Below, in pieces: positions 1 to 10,995 of a DNA stretch of 64,000 nucleotides. Location of the stretch: NCBI RefSeq assembly GCF_000718135.1, contig NZ_JOEM01000003.1, positions 248,001 to 312,000 of the forward strand, in the 5' to 3' direction. The notes under the pieces are model-generated. The model did not search any database and was not told the origin of the DNA. It saw only the letters and a list, made by a program, of their open reading frames with translations. How positions within the stretch are numbered: position 1 is the stretch's first letter; each line of letters opens with the position of its first letter. A program made the translations under genes and the position numbers. Origin of the DNA: Streptomyces cyaneofuscatus. Lineage in GTDB: Bacteria > Actinomycetota > Actinomycetes > Streptomycetales > Streptomycetaceae.

Positions 1-2
1 GC

Positions 3-1418
3 GTGACCACCCGCCCCGAGGACGACACCGGACTTCAGGGCCCGTACGCGCAGGGGACGTACGGGGCCGACGGGGCGTTCGTCGCGGCGGTGGACGGGCT
101 CGCGGACCCGCTCAACGACCCGCTGCCGGGCTCGCTCCAGGACCCCTCGCCGCCCGACCCGCTCAACGACTCGCTCAGCCACCCGCACAACGGTCCGCTT
201 CCCGGGCAGCACGCCTCCCCGTGGTTCCGGAGCGGGACCGTCCAGGGGGACGCGGGCGGCGGACGGCAGGGCGCGGCGCCGGTGGGGGCGGCTGTGCCGC
301 CGACGCCACCTGCGTACGGGGGGCCTCAGCAGCCGCAGGGCGGCCCGAGCGAGTGGTACGACCCCGAGGGGTACCGGCGGGACTGGTACGGCTCCCAGCA
401 GGCCCCTGTACCCCCTGCCTCGCCTTCCCCGGTGTCCTCTCCCGCACCTTCCCCTGTGGTGGCTCCGGCCGACGAGACCCTGGGGCTGCGGACCGCGGAC
501 ACCCGCCGAATAGTGGCGGAGCCGTACGAACGGCCCGAGCCTGCCGATGAGGCCCAGCCGTCCGACCCGGCTGAACGGTCCGAGCCGGCCGATCCGGCCG
601 AGCCGGTCACCGGAGGACGGGCCGAGCGGCGCCGGGCGGCCAAGGGGCGCGGTGGCCGCCGCCCCGCCCCGCCGGCCGGGCATGCCACCGCGCCCTCCGC
701 CCCCATGTCCCGGATGGAGGCGCGGCGCGCGGCGAAGGCGGCCAAGGACAGCCCGGCCGTGGTCGCCAGCCGGGCCGTCGGCGAGATCTTCATCTCGCTG
801 GGCGTCCTGATGCTGCTGTTCGTGACCTACCAGCTCTGGTGGACCAACGTCCGGGCCGAGCAGATCGCCGGCAACGAGAAGAACAAGATCGAGCAGGAGT
901 GGGCCAAGGGGGCGGGCAAGCCCGGGGCGTTCGCGCCGGGCCAGGGCTTCGCCATCATGCACATCCCCAAGCTGGACGTCGTCGTTCCGATCGCCGAGGG
1001 CATCAGCAACGAGAAGGTCCTCGACCGGGGCATGCTCGGCCACTACGGCGAGGGCAAGCTGAAGACGGCGATGCCCGAGGACAAGCAGGGCAACTTCGCC
1101 GTGGCCGGCCACCGCAACACCCACGGGGAACCGTTCCGCTACGTCAACAAGCTCACCCCCGGCGACCCGATCGTGGTCGAGACGAGGGACGCGTACTACA
1201 CGTACGAGATGACCAGCCTCCTGCCGTCGACCGTCCCGTCCAACATCTCGGTGATCGAACCGATCCCGGTCGGATCAGGGTTCACCAAGCCCGGCCGGTA
1301 CATCACGCTGACCACCTGCACCCCGGAGTTCACGAGTACCTACCGGCTGATCGTCTGGGGCAAGATGGTCGACGAACGGCCGCGCAGCGAGGGGAAGCCC
1401 AAGGCGCTCGTGGGCTGA
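3..1418 (+). CDS. Class E sortase with long Pro-rich cytoplasmic N-terminus
   Basis: Probable cysteine transpeptidase that attaches surface proteins to peptidoglycan at the outer face of the membrane. The protein is 471 aa. Residues 1-250 are Pro/Ala/Glu-rich and low complexity, residues about 258-280 form one membrane segment, and the rest is a sortase fold. The catalytic triad is visible as His370 (AGHRNTHG), Cys439 (TLTTCTP) and Arg448 (YRLIVWG). The TLTTCTP motif fits class E, the family that anchors chaplins and pili in Streptomyces. The N-terminal extension is far longer than in a typical sortase. The GTG lies two bases from the window edge, so the start and any upstream partner cannot be checked. 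A second sortase follows 25 bp downstream, probably in the same operon. Confidence 0.9.
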   Translation: MTTRPEDDTGLQGPYAQGTYGADGAFVAAVDGLADPLNDPLPGSLQDPSPPDPLNDSLSHPHNGPLPGQHASPWFRSGTVQGDAGGGRQGAAPVGAAVPPTPPAYGGPQQPQGGPSEWYDPEGYRRDWYGSQQAPVPPASPSPVSSPAPSPVVAPADETLGLRTADTRRIVAEPYERPEPADEAQPSDPAERSEPADPAEPVTGGRAERRRAAKGRGGRRPAPPAGHATAPSAPMSRMEARRAAKAAKDSPAVVASRAVGEIFISLGVLMLLFVTYQLWWTNVRAEQIAGNEKNKIEQEWAKGAGKPGAFAPGQGFAIMHIPKLDVVVPIAEGISNEKVLDRGMLGHYGEGKLKTAMPEDKQGNFAVAGHRNTHGEPFRYVNKLTPGDPIVVETRDAYYTYEMTSLLPSTVPSNISVIEPIPVGSGFTKPGRYITLTTCTPEFTSTYRLIVWGKMVDERPRSEGKPKALVG

Positions 1419-1443
1419 ACATCATCACGACAGGGGCGGTGCG

Positions 1444-2172
1444 GTGACAGCGAGGACCGAGCACGACGAGCGGACCGACGCGTCCGCGCCCCCCGCGCCC
1501 CGGCCGAGCAGGCACCCCATCGCCACGGCCGTCAGTGTCTTCGGGGAGCTCCTGATCACTGCGGGCCTGGTGCTCGCGCTCTTCGTCGCGTACTCGCTGT
1601 GGTGGACCAACGTGCTCGCCGACCGTGAGGCCGACCGGCAGGGCGACACGGTCCGCAGCAAGTGGGCGGACGGGCCGGGCGCCCTGGACACCAAGGACGG
1701 CATCGGCTTCCTGCACGTCCCCGCCATGAAGAACGGCGAGGTGCTGGTCAAGAAGGGCACCGACCCCAAGACCCTGAACAACGGCATCGCGGGCTACTAC
1801 ACGGACCCGATCCCCTCCGCCCTCCCCTGGGACGACGAGGGCAACTTCACGCTGGCCGCGCACCGGGACGGCCACGGCGCGAAGTTCCACAACATCGACA
1901 AGCTGAAGAACGGTGACGCGCTCGTCTTCGAGACCAAGGACACCTGGTACGTGTACAAGGTCTACAAGTCGCTCCCCGAGACCACGAAGTTCAACGTCGA
2001 CGTGATCCAGCCGGTCCCGGAGGAGTCGGGCGTCAAGAAGCCCGGCCGCTACATCACCCTGACGACGTGCACCCCGGTCTACACCTCGAAGTACCGGTAC
2101 ATCGTCTGGGGCGAGCTGGAGCGTACGGAGAAGGTCGACAAGGACCGTACGAAGCCGGTGGAGCTGCTTTAG
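1444..2172 (+). CDS. Class E sortase (second copy)
   Basis: This 242-aa protein is a compact sortase. It has a short polar N-terminus, one membrane segment at about residues 26-48 and an extracytoplasmic catalytic domain. His140 (AAHRDGHG), Cys209 (TLTTCTP) and Arg218 (YRYIVWG) form the expected triad. It is clearly homologous to the preceding sortase, including a shared SLWWTN-type segment after the membrane helix, but lacks the long Pro-rich leader. Start is GTG, 25 bp after the upstream stop, so co-transcription is likely. Streptomyces usually carry paired class E sortases with overlapping substrates. No LAXTG-type substrate gene was noticed in this window, so the substrates are unknown. 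Confidence 0.9.
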   Translation: MTARTEHDERTDASAPPAPRPSRHPIATAVSVFGELLITAGLVLALFVAYSLWWTNVLADREADRQGDTVRSKWADGPGALDTKDGIGFLHVPAMKNGEVLVKKGTDPKTLNNGIAGYYTDPIPSALPWDDEGNFTLAAHRDGHGAKFHNIDKLKNGDALVFETKDTWYVYKVYKSLPETTKFNVDVIQPVPEESGVKKPGRYITLTTCTPVYTSKYRYIVWGELERTEKVDKDRTKPVELL

Positions 2173-2200
2173 CCGTCCCCTTCGCACGCGCGGGTCATGA

Positions 2201-2242
2201 GGAAGGGCCCCGGTCACCACGGATGGTGACCGGGGCCCTTCC
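2201..2242. terminator. Bidirectional terminator between sortase and pknB operons
   Basis: A perfect 19-bp inverted repeat (2201-2219 with 2224-2242) with a 4-nt loop lies between two convergent genes. It is very GC-rich and has no T-tract, as is usual in Streptomyces. It probably terminates both converging transcripts. Confidence 0.85.
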
Positions 2243-2269
2243 TCATGCAGGGGACTGCGGGCGGGTGGG

Positions 2270-4273
<2,004 letters not shown>

Positions 4274-4445
4274 AACTGTTCCAGCCCTCTCCGTCAGTCC
4301 TGACCGCACCCGTGTGTGTGGTCCGGCGGTGCGCTGTTCGCGCATACGCTACCGGGCACGGGTGGAGTGATCAGCCCGCACCCGTCAGCCGATATCCGAC
4401 CGGTATCCGATGTCCGGAATGGGCGGGCGGAAGCCGTGACGGGTC

Positions 4446-5903
4446 TCACTGCTTGCCGTCGACGACCGCCTTCATCACGTCACGCGCGATCGGGGCGGCC
4501 AGCCCGCCACCGGAGATGTCGTCCCGGTTGGCGTTGCCGTCCTCGACCACGACGGCGACGGCGACCGGGGAGCCGTTGTCGGTCTTCGCGTACGAGATGA
4601 ACCAGGCGTACGGCTTCTCGCTGTTGTTCAGACCGTGCTGGGCGGTACCGGTCTTGCCGCCCACTGTGACGCCGGGGATCTGCGCGTTGGTTCCCGTGCC
4701 CTTCTCGACGACGGTCTCCATCATCTGCTGGACCTTCTGGGCGTTCTCGCCGGACAGCGCCCGGCTCAGCTCTTCGGGTTCGGCGGTGTAGATGTCGTCC
4801 AGGTTGGGCGCCTGGCGCTTGGCGACCATGTACGGCTGCATCAGCTTGCCGTCGTTGGCGATGGCGGAGGCCACCATGGCCATCTGGAGCGGGGTGGTCC
4901 GGTTGGACGCCTGGCCGATGCCGGCCATCGCGTTCTGCGGCTTGTTGTCCTCGGGGTAGATGCTCGCGTCGGCGCGGACGGGCGTGAAGACTTCCTTGTT
5001 GAAGCCGAACTTGTCCGCCTGCTCGATCATCTTCTTGTTGCCGAGGTCGTCGCTCATCTTCCCGAAGACGGAGTTGCACGACACCCGCAGGGCTTCACGC
5101 AGCGAGGCGTCCTTGCAGGGGATGTTGCCCTCGTTCTGGAGCGGGATCTGCGTCTGCGGCAGCGTCCAGGGCAGCGGGGAGTCCGTCTTGGCGTCGATGT
5201 CGTCGTAGAGCCCGTTCTCCAGGGCGGCGGCGGCGGTGACGACCTTGAAGGTGGAGCCCGGGGGGTAGGTCTCGCGCAATGCCCGGTTGAGCATCGGCTT
5301 GTCCTTGTCCTTCAGGAGCTTCTGCCGGGCGTCGGAGTCCTCGAGCGAGTTCCCGGCGAAGACCGAGGGGTCGTACGACGGGGTGCTCGCGAGAGCCAGA
5401 ATCGCACCGGTCTGCGGGTCAAGGGCGACGACGGCGCCCTTCTTCTCGCCGAGTCCCTTGAAGGCCGCCTTCTGCGCCGCGCCGTTGAGGGTGGTGACGA
5501 CGTTGCCGCCCTGCTTCTTCTTCCCGGTGAACATCGACAGCGTCCGGTCGAAGAACAGCTGGTCGCTGTTGCCGGTGAGGATGCCGTCCTCGAGGTTCTC
5601 CAGCTGCGAGGAGTCGAAGGCCTGGGAGGAGTAGCCGGTCACGGGGGCCCAGAGGGGGCCGTCCTTCCAGACCCGCTTGTACTTGAAGTCCCCGTCCTCG
5701 GTCTCGGCAGAGCCGGTGATGGCCTTGCCGTCCACGATGATGTCGCCGCGCTCGTGGGCGTAGCGCTCGATCTGGACGCGGCGGTTGTACTTGTGGCTGT
5801 TCAGCTCGTCCGCACGGACGTACTGGAGCCAGTTGTCCCGGATCAGGAGGGCCAGGACGAGGATTCCGCAGAAGATCGCGATCCGGCGCAGTGGCTTGTT
5901 CAC
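4446..5903 (-). CDS. pbpA: Penicillin-binding protein, class B transpeptidase
   Basis: D,D-transpeptidase (485 aa) that crosslinks peptidoglycan, anchored by an N-terminal helix (residues about 8-22). The active-site motifs are Ser217-Thr-Phe-Lys, Ser275-Cys-Asn277 and Lys417-Thr-Gly. The shorter N-terminal module matches the Streptomyces/Mycobacterium PbpA type rather than the long FtsI type. Its ATG overlaps the stop of the upstream SEDS gene by 4 bp (ATGA), so the glycosyltransferase and transpeptidase are translationally coupled and probably act as a pair. In mycobacteria PbpA is a substrate of the adjacent PknB. A close match to that arrangement is seen here. Confidence 0.95.
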   Translation of the reverse strand: MNKPLRRIAIFCGILVLALLIRDNWLQYVRADELNSHKYNRRVQIERYAHERGDIIVDGKAITGSAETEDGDFKYKRVWKDGPLWAPVTGYSSQAFDSSQLENLEDGILTGNSDQLFFDRTLSMFTGKKKQGGNVVTTLNGAAQKAAFKGLGEKKGAVVALDPQTGAILALASTPSYDPSVFAGNSLEDSDARQKLLKDKDKPMLNRALRETYPPGSTFKVVTAAAALENGLYDDIDAKTDSPLPWTLPQTQIPLQNEGNIPCKDASLREALRVSCNSVFGKMSDDLGNKKMIEQADKFGFNKEVFTPVRADASIYPEDNKPQNAMAGIGQASNRTTPLQMAMVASAIANDGKLMQPYMVAKRQAPNLDDIYTAEPEELSRALSGENAQKVQQMMETVVEKGTGTNAQIPGVTVGGKTGTAQHGLNNSEKPYAWFISYAKTDNGSPVAVAVVVEDGNANRDDISGGGLAAPIARDVMKAVVDGKQ

Positions 5904-7300
5904 GGTCGGACCACCTGCGTCATCTCTGCGTCGGTCGAGGGTGCGGGCGCCGGGGCGGGACGGCGTGCGGTGTCGCTGATCCGGATCAGGATGGCGATCA
6001 GGGCCCAGTTGGCCAGTACGGAGGAACCGCCCGCCGCCAGGAACGGCATCGTCATACCGGTGAGCGGGATGAGACCCATCACACCGCCGGCGACGACGAA
6101 CACCTGGATCGCGAACGATCCCGAGAGGCCGATCGCGAGAAGCTTGCCGAAGGGGTCGCGGGCGGCCAGCGCGGTGCGCACCCCGCGCTCCACGATCAGG
6201 CCGTAGATGAGGAGCACACCCATCATCCCGGCGAGCCCCAGCTCCTCGCCGACGGTGGCGAGGATGAAGTCGGAGTTGGCGGCGAAGCCGATCAGGTCTG
6301 AGTGGCCCTGTCCGAGACCGGTCCCGAGGGTGCCTCCGGAGCCGAAGGCCATCAGGGACTTGGCCATCTGCTCGCTCGCCGCCTGCTCACCCCAGCCCGC
6401 GAACGGGTCGAGCCATGCGGTGACGCGCTGCTGGACGTGCGGTTCGAACGAGGCGACACCGACAGCACCGATCCCGGACATCAGCAGGCCGAAGACGATC
6501 CAGCTGGTGCGCTCGGTGGCGACGTACAGCATCACGACGAACATGCCGAAGAAGAGCAGCGAGGAACCGAGGTCGGTCTCGAAGACCAGGATCAGGATCG
6601 AGAACGCCCAGACCATCAGGATCGGGCCCAGATCGCGGCCGCGAGGCAGGTACAGGCCCATGAACCGGCGGCTGGCCAGCGCCAGCGCGTCCCGCTTGAC
6701 CATCAGGTAGCCCGCGAAGAACACCGCAATGATGATCTTGGCGAACTCGCCGGGCTGGAGCGTGCCGACGCCGGGGATCTTGATCCAGATCTTGGCGCCG
6801 TTCACCGCGGGGAAGAACATCGGCAGGATCAGCAGGAACAGCGCCACGAGCATGGAGATGTACGTGTAGCGCTGGAGGATGCGGTGGTCCTTCAGGATGA
6901 CCAGAACCGCGACGAGCATGCCCACGCCGATGGCCGAGAACAGCAACTGCTTCGAGGCAGCGGGGGCGAAAGTCTTCAGAGCCTGGAACCGTTCGGACTG
7001 GTCCAGGCGCCAGATGATCGCCAGGCCGAGGCCGTTCAGGAGCACGGCCAGGGGCAGCAGCAGCGGGTCGGCGTACTTGGCGAACCTCCGCACCGCGAGG
7101 TGGGCGACGCCGCCGAGCAGGGCGAGCCCCGCTCCGTAACCGAGCATGCCCGAGGGCAGCTCGCCGTTGAGGGCGAGGCCCACGTTGGCGTAGGCGAACA
7201 CCGAGATGGCGACGGCGAAGATGACGAGCGCCAGCTCGGTGTTGCGGCGGCTCGGTGCGTCGATCGCGCCGATGGTGGTCGTGTTGGTGACAACGCTCAT
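5900..7300 (-). CDS. SEDS-family peptidoglycan glycosyltransferase (FtsW/RodA)
   Basis: Polytopic membrane protein (466 aa) with about ten hydrophobic helices. The conserved SEDS loop is present (NGAKIWIKI...LQPGEFAKI), as are the ETDLGSS and GLIPLTGMTMPF motifs. Proteins of this family polymerise lipid II into glycan strands. Its position beside pbpA, the PP2C gene and pknB is that of rodA/ftsW in the actinobacterial kinase cluster, so it is more likely a sporulation or elongation SEDS protein than the dcw-cluster FtsW. It begins 22 bp after the phosphatase gene and overlaps pbpA by 4 bp. Confidence 0.93.
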   Translation of the reverse strand: MSVVTNTTTIGAIDAPSRRNTELALVIFAVAISVFAYANVGLALNGELPSGMLGYGAGLALLGGVAHLAVRRFAKYADPLLLPLAVLLNGLGLAIIWRLDQSERFQALKTFAPAASKQLLFSAIGVGMLVAVLVILKDHRILQRYTYISMLVALFLLILPMFFPAVNGAKIWIKIPGVGTLQPGEFAKIIIAVFFAGYLMVKRDALALASRRFMGLYLPRGRDLGPILMVWAFSILILVFETDLGSSLLFFGMFVVMLYVATERTSWIVFGLLMSGIGAVGVASFEPHVQQRVTAWLDPFAGWGEQAASEQMAKSLMAFGSGGTLGTGLGQGHSDLIGFAANSDFILATVGEELGLAGMMGVLLIYGLIVERGVRTALAARDPFGKLLAIGLSGSFAIQVFVVAGGVMGLIPLTGMTMPFLAAGGSSVLANWALIAILIRISDTARRPAPAPAPSTDAEMTQVVRP

Positions 7301-7322
7301 GGTGCTGAAGGCCCCCTACGGC

Positions 7323-8822
7323 TTACTGCTTACCGCACTGCGGGACCAGCTTCTTCTCTTCCTCCGAGAGGCTGGGGCCGGGAGTGGGAGTCGCGGTGTT
7401 CGGCTTGGTCCCCGTGGTGGGGGGAGTGGCGGAGTTCTCGGCCTCGGCCTCGGCCGCGCGGCGCTGCGCGTCCTTCTTGCAGGCGGACGCCTGGGTGGCG
7501 AGCTCGTCGACCTTCTTGCGGGCGTCGGTGATGCTGCCCTCGGCGATCGTCGCCTCGACCTGCTTGCGCTGGTACGGCGGCAGGTACTTGAGCTCGATCT
7601 CGGGGTGGTTCTTCTCGACCTCGGAGAGCGAGATCCAGGCGAGGTCCTGGCTGATGCCGCGGAACAGCGCCACGTTCTCGTTCTGCGCGCCGACGTAGAA
7701 CTGGGTCTGCGTCCAGCGGTAGCCGCCGTAGAGGCCGCCCCCGATCACGCCGAGGATCAGCACGGTGAAGACGGACCGCTTGAGCCACTTGCGGCCGCCG
7801 CGCGGCTTGGCCAGGTCGTCGTCCGTGTAGGAGTCGTACGAGCCGTCCGGCAGGGAGCCGTAGCCGGAGTCACCGCTGCCGGGCGGGCCGAAGCCGCCCG
7901 AGGGGGGCGGGACGGGACGTCCGAGACCGGCCGCGCGGCCGGCCGGGGTCTGCATGGCCCCGCCGTCGTTCAGCACCGCCTGGTTCTCCGCGACCGCGCC
8001 GACGACGACCGGGGTGTCGTTGAGACGGCCGGCCAGGGTGTCGTTGTTGTCGACGTCCAGGACGTCGGCCACGATGCAGGTGATGTTGTCTGGGCCGCCG
8101 CCGCGCAGCGCGAGCTGGATGAGCTCCTGGATGGTCTCCTGCGGGCCCTGGTAGCTGGCCAGGGTCTCTTCCATCGTCTGGTGCGAGACCACGCCGGAGA
8201 GGCCGTCGGAGCAGATCAGATAGCGGTCGCCGGCGCGGACCTCACGGATGGAGAGGTCCGGCTCGACGTGGTCGCCGCTGCCCAGCGCCCGCATCAGCAG
8301 GGAGCGCTGCGGGTGGGTGGTGGCCTCTTCCTCGGTGATGCGGCCCTCGTCGACGAGGCGCTGCACCCAGGTGTGGTCCTGGGTGATCTGGGTCAGGACG
8401 CCGTCGCGCAGCAGATACGCGCGGGAGTCGCCGACGTGCACCAGGCCGAGTCGCTGGCCGGTCCAGAGAAGGGCGGTGAGCGTGGTGCCCATGCCCTCCA
8501 GCTGGGGGTCCTCCTCGACCATGACGCGCAGCTGGTCGTTGGCCTGCTGCACGGCGGTGGCCAGGGAGGTCAGGATGTCCGAACCGGGGACGTCGTCGTC
8601 GAGCTGGACGAGCGTGGAGATCACCTCGGAGCTGGCGACCTCACCGGCCGCCTGGCCGCCCATGCCGTCGGCGATGGCGAGCAGCCGGGGTCCGGCATAG
8701 CCGGAGTCCTCGTTCCCCTCCCGGATCATGCCCTTGTGCGATCCGGCGGCGAAGCGCAGGGACAGACTCATGCGCACCTGCCCCGTCGACGCCGCGTCGG
8801 GGTACAGCCTGTCTCGAGCCAC
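7323..8822 (-). CDS. pstP: PP2C-family Ser/Thr protein phosphatase
   Basis: Metal-dependent phosphatase that reverses PknB-type phosphorylation. The catalytic domain occupies the first ~240 residues, with DGMGGQAAGE, GDSRAYL, CSDGLSGVV and GGPDNIT metal-ligand motifs. A Pro/Gly linker, one membrane helix (VFTVLILGVIGGGLYGG) and an extracellular tail rich in charged residues and Thr/Pro follow. I chose the GTG at 8822 because GGAGG lies 9 bp upstream; a GTG at 8831 would touch the Shine-Dalgarno, and an ATG at 8771 (MSLSLRFAAG) is a shorter alternative. It lies third in the operon, between fhaB and the SEDS gene. Confidence 0.92.
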   Translation of the reverse strand: MARDRLYPDAASTGQVRMSLSLRFAAGSHKGMIREGNEDSGYAGPRLLAIADGMGGQAAGEVASSEVISTLVQLDDDVPGSDILTSLATAVQQANDQLRVMVEEDPQLEGMGTTLTALLWTGQRLGLVHVGDSRAYLLRDGVLTQITQDHTWVQRLVDEGRITEEEATTHPQRSLLMRALGSGDHVEPDLSIREVRAGDRYLICSDGLSGVVSHQTMEETLASYQGPQETIQELIQLALRGGGPDNITCIVADVLDVDNNDTLAGRLNDTPVVVGAVAENQAVLNDGGAMQTPAGRAAGLGRPVPPPSGGFGPPGSGDSGYGSLPDGSYDSYTDDDLAKPRGGRKWLKRSVFTVLILGVIGGGLYGGYRWTQTQFYVGAQNENVALFRGISQDLAWISLSEVEKNHPEIELKYLPPYQRKQVEATIAEGSITDARKKVDELATQASACKKDAQRRAAEAEAENSATPPTTGTKPNTATPTPGPSLSEEEKKLVPQCGKQ

Positions 8823-8906
8823 ACTGCCCACCCTCCGGTCGGGAACCGGGCAGCGTCCGTCGTCCAGGCCGCCGCGGCTCGCTCGCTCCGCTCGCTCATT
8901 GTCGTA

Positions 8907-9425
8907 CTACTTCCGCAGCTCGATGACGGTCTTGCCGATACGGATCGGCGCGCCCAGCGGAACAGGCGTCGGGGTGGTGAGCCGGGTCCGTTCCAGATAC
9001 GTGCCGTTGGTGGACCCGAGATCCTCCACGATCCACTGGCCGTCCCGGTCGGGGTAGATCCTGGCATGCCTGCTGGACGCGTAGTCGTCGTCCAGCACGA
9101 TCGTCGAATCGTGGGCCCGGCCCAAAGTGATGGTCTGGCCCTGGAGCGCGACCGTGGTGCCCGTGAGGGTGCCTTCGGACACGACCAGCTTGGTGGGTGC
9201 CCCGCGGCGCTGGCGCCCGGGCTGCTGGCGCTGCTGGGGCGGCGCCGCTTGTTGTTGTTGGCGGCCCTGTTGCGGGCGCGCGTCGGCGGCAGTGCGGCGT
9301 GAGCCGCGCTGCGTGACGCGCGTTCCGAACAGGTCGCTGCGGATGACCTGGACGGCCACGATCACGAACAGCCACAGAACAGCCAGGAAACCTAGCCGCA
9401 TGACCGTCAGGGTCAGCTCTGACAT
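8907..9425 (-). CDS. fhaB: Membrane-anchored FHA-domain protein
   Basis: Protein of 172 aa with an N-terminal membrane helix (residues about 8-26), a Gln/Arg-rich linker (residues 45-75) and a C-terminal FHA domain that reads phosphothreonine. The FHA signature is clear: LGRAHDSTIVL, SSRHARI and DLGSTNGTYLE. In mycobacteria the orthologue FhaB/FipA recruits PknB-phosphorylated partners to the septum. The start is the ATG at 9425 (MSELTLTV), preceded by a G-rich Shine-Dalgarno; a longer reading frame upstream overlaps fhaA and is rejected. It follows fhaA by 10 bp and precedes the phosphatase. Confidence 0.93.
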   Translation of the reverse strand: MSELTLTVMRLGFLAVLWLFVIVAVQVIRSDLFGTRVTQRGSRRTAADARPQQGRQQQQAAPPQQRQQPGRQRRGAPTKLVVSEGTLTGTTVALQGQTITLGRAHDSTIVLDDDYASSRHARIYPDRDGQWIVEDLGSTNGTYLERTRLTTPTPVPLGAPIRIGKTVIELRK

Positions 9426-9435
9426 TGCCCCCGCT

Positions 9436-10290
9436 TCACCCTTCGGCTTGCCGGTAAACGATGGTGGTGCTTCCCACGACGATCCGTGAGCCGTCGCGGA
9501 GCGTAGCGCGGGTGGTGTGCTGCCCGTCCACCACGATGCCGTTGGTGGACCCGAGATCCTGGATCGTCGAGGGCGTTCCGGTCCGGATCTCACAGTGCCG
9601 GCGCGATACGCCGGGGTCGTCGATCCGCACGTCGGCGTCGGTGGATCGTCCCATCACCAACGTCGGGCGGGAAATCTGATGGCGTGTGCCGTTGATCTCG
9701 ATCCAGCGCCGCACCTGGGCGTCCGGCAGGGCGCCGGGCCCGGCCGACGGGCGCCGGTCGCTCGCGGGGGCCGAGGGCCGCACACCGCCGGGCGGCGGGG
9801 CCGCGGGCATCGGCGGAGCGGCGGCCGGCGGGTAGCCGTAGCCACCGGGGGCCTGCGGGGCGGGCCGCCCGGGGGCAGGCCGCTGGGGCTGGTCGAACTG
9901 GTCCTGCTGTGACGAACTCGACGCCAGGGTGCGGCTGCGCACCCGGTAGAGACCGGTGTCGAGGTCGTCGGCCTTCTCCAGGTGGACCTTGATCGGCCCC
10001 ATGAAGGTGTAGCGCTGCTGCTTGGCGTAGTCGCGCACCAGGCCGGACAGCTCGTCGCCCAGCTGGCCCGAGTACGGGCTGAGCCGCTCGTAGTCGGGCG
10101 TGCTGAGCTCGACGATGAAGTCGTTGGGGACGACGGTCCGCTCGCGGTTCCAGATCGTCGCGTTGTTGTCGCACTCCCGCTGGAGGGCGCCTGCGATCTC
10201 GACCGGCTGCACCTCGGACTTGAAGACCTTGGCGAAGGTGCCGTTGACCAGCCCTTCGAGGCGCTGCTCGAAACGCTTCATGACCCCCAT
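9436..10290 (-). CDS. fhaA: FHA-domain protein with DUF3662 N-terminus
   Basis: A 284-aa cytoplasmic scaffold. Residues 1-125 are the DUF3662 module (MKRFEQRLEGLVNGTFAKVF), residues 126-190 are a Pro/Gly/Gln-rich linker, and residues 195-284 form an FHA domain (MGRSTDADVRI, SRRHCEI, DLGSTNGI). In mycobacteria FhaA binds the phosphorylated pseudokinase MviN and regulates cell-wall synthesis. It is the first gene of the leftward operon. The ATG has a strong GGAGGAGG Shine-Dalgarno 7 bp upstream. The linked genes are fhaB, PP2C phosphatase, SEDS, pbpA and pknB. Confidence 0.94.
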   Translation of the reverse strand: MGVMKRFEQRLEGLVNGTFAKVFKSEVQPVEIAGALQRECDNNATIWNRERTVVPNDFIVELSTPDYERLSPYSGQLGDELSGLVRDYAKQQRYTFMGPIKVHLEKADDLDTGLYRVRSRTLASSSSQQDQFDQPQRPAPGRPAPQAPGGYGYPPAAAPPMPAAPPPGGVRPSAPASDRRPSAGPGALPDAQVRRWIEINGTRHQISRPTLVMGRSTDADVRIDDPGVSRRHCEIRTGTPSTIQDLGSTNGIVVDGQHTTRATLRDGSRIVVGSTTIVYRQAEG

Positions 10291-10608
10291 GGGGCACCTC
10301 CTCCGGTGTCATCGTCCCTGTACTGCTTACTGATCGTATCCACGCGTCGGGAAATCGGCTGGTTCCCCTTCTCTGCCCTGTGGATGAGTGTCACCCCTCA
10401 CACGGATCGTAGAGGTGGCCTCCTCACAGTGTCCCGCACACGTGATGCTCTCTGGAGGAGTGGGGGCGGCGGCTCCGCGTTCCCGTTTCCCTTCCCGGGA
10501 TCGGCGAAACAACGGATGTGAATCCACCCTGTCCAGCGTGCTAATCTTCCGGATGTCGCCAGGCGCTCGCACCACACAGGTGAGAGAGGGTCTGGAAACA
10601 CCACTCTT
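10291..10608. promoter_or_regulatory. Promoter region between fhaA operon and tRNA-Leu
   Basis: This stretch of about 320 bp has no gene. On the minus strand a candidate -10 TACGAT (10333-10338) with an extended TGG precedes fhaA. On the plus strand TGAATC (10519-10524) and TAATCT (10542-10547), separated by 17 bp, look like the promoter of the tRNA-Leu gene. Only motif matching supports these sites. Confidence 0.4.
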
Positions 10609-10691
10609 GCGCGAGTGGCGGAACGGCAGACGCGCTGGCTTCAGGTGCCAGTGTCCTTAGGGACGTGGGGGTTCAAATCCCCCCTCGCGCA
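10609..10691 (+). tRNA. tRNA-Leu (anticodon CAG)
   Basis: The sequence folds into a class II tRNA. The acceptor GCGCGAG pairs with CTCGCGC (discriminator A). The anticodon stem CTGGC/GCCAG encloses a loop with CAG at 10642-10644. A long variable arm (TGTCCTTAGGGACG) is followed by a T arm with GGTTCAAATCC. CCA is not encoded. CAG reads the CTG leucine codon, the dominant Leu codon in high-GC actinobacteria. Confidence 0.95.
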
Positions 10692-10727
10692 CAACGGCAG
10701 TCGCTTGCGACTGTGAGTTGATTCGAG

Positions 10728-10765
10728 AGAACCCCCGCTTCGGAGAAATCCGGAGCGGGGGTTCT
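10728..10765 (+). terminator. Terminator after tRNA-Leu
   Basis: A 16-bp stem (10728-10743 with 10750-10765, one T-G pair) with a 6-nt loop is followed by TCGTTGTTG. It lies 37 bp after the tRNA and would end its transcript. Confidence 0.85.
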
Positions 10766-10884
10766 TCGTTGTTGCGTCGTCGGTTCGCCGGCCGGCCGTG
10801 TCGGCGGTGGGGAGGCGGGGTAAACACGGCGTGCGGTCGGTATGCCCGCCGGAACCCTGGGCGCTCACTGGAGCGGTTTCCGGA

Positions 10885-10923
10885 CAGACCGATGGTCTGC
10901 GGGGCGGCGTCCATGCATACGCT
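10885..10923 (+). promoter_or_regulatory. Promoter and putative operator of the GBL-receptor-like gene
   Basis: The inverted repeat CAGACC-GAT-GGTCTG (10885-10899) overlaps the -35 position of a candidate -10 TACGCT (10918-10923). This arrangement fits autorepression by the TetR-family protein encoded 72 bp downstream. The motif is not the classical ARE sequence, so assignment to this regulator is inference. Confidence 0.4.
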
Positions 10924-10995
10924 GACCGCAGAGGCTGGATCGACGGCTGCTCGGCAGTGAAGGGCTGAGCGCACAGAACGTCCCGGAGGCAGGAA

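Noticed and set aside
10609..10995. tRNA-Leu as an integration site of a mobile element
   Set aside because: No integrase, excisionase or duplicated tRNA 3' end was found; the flanking genes are ordinary chromosomal genes.
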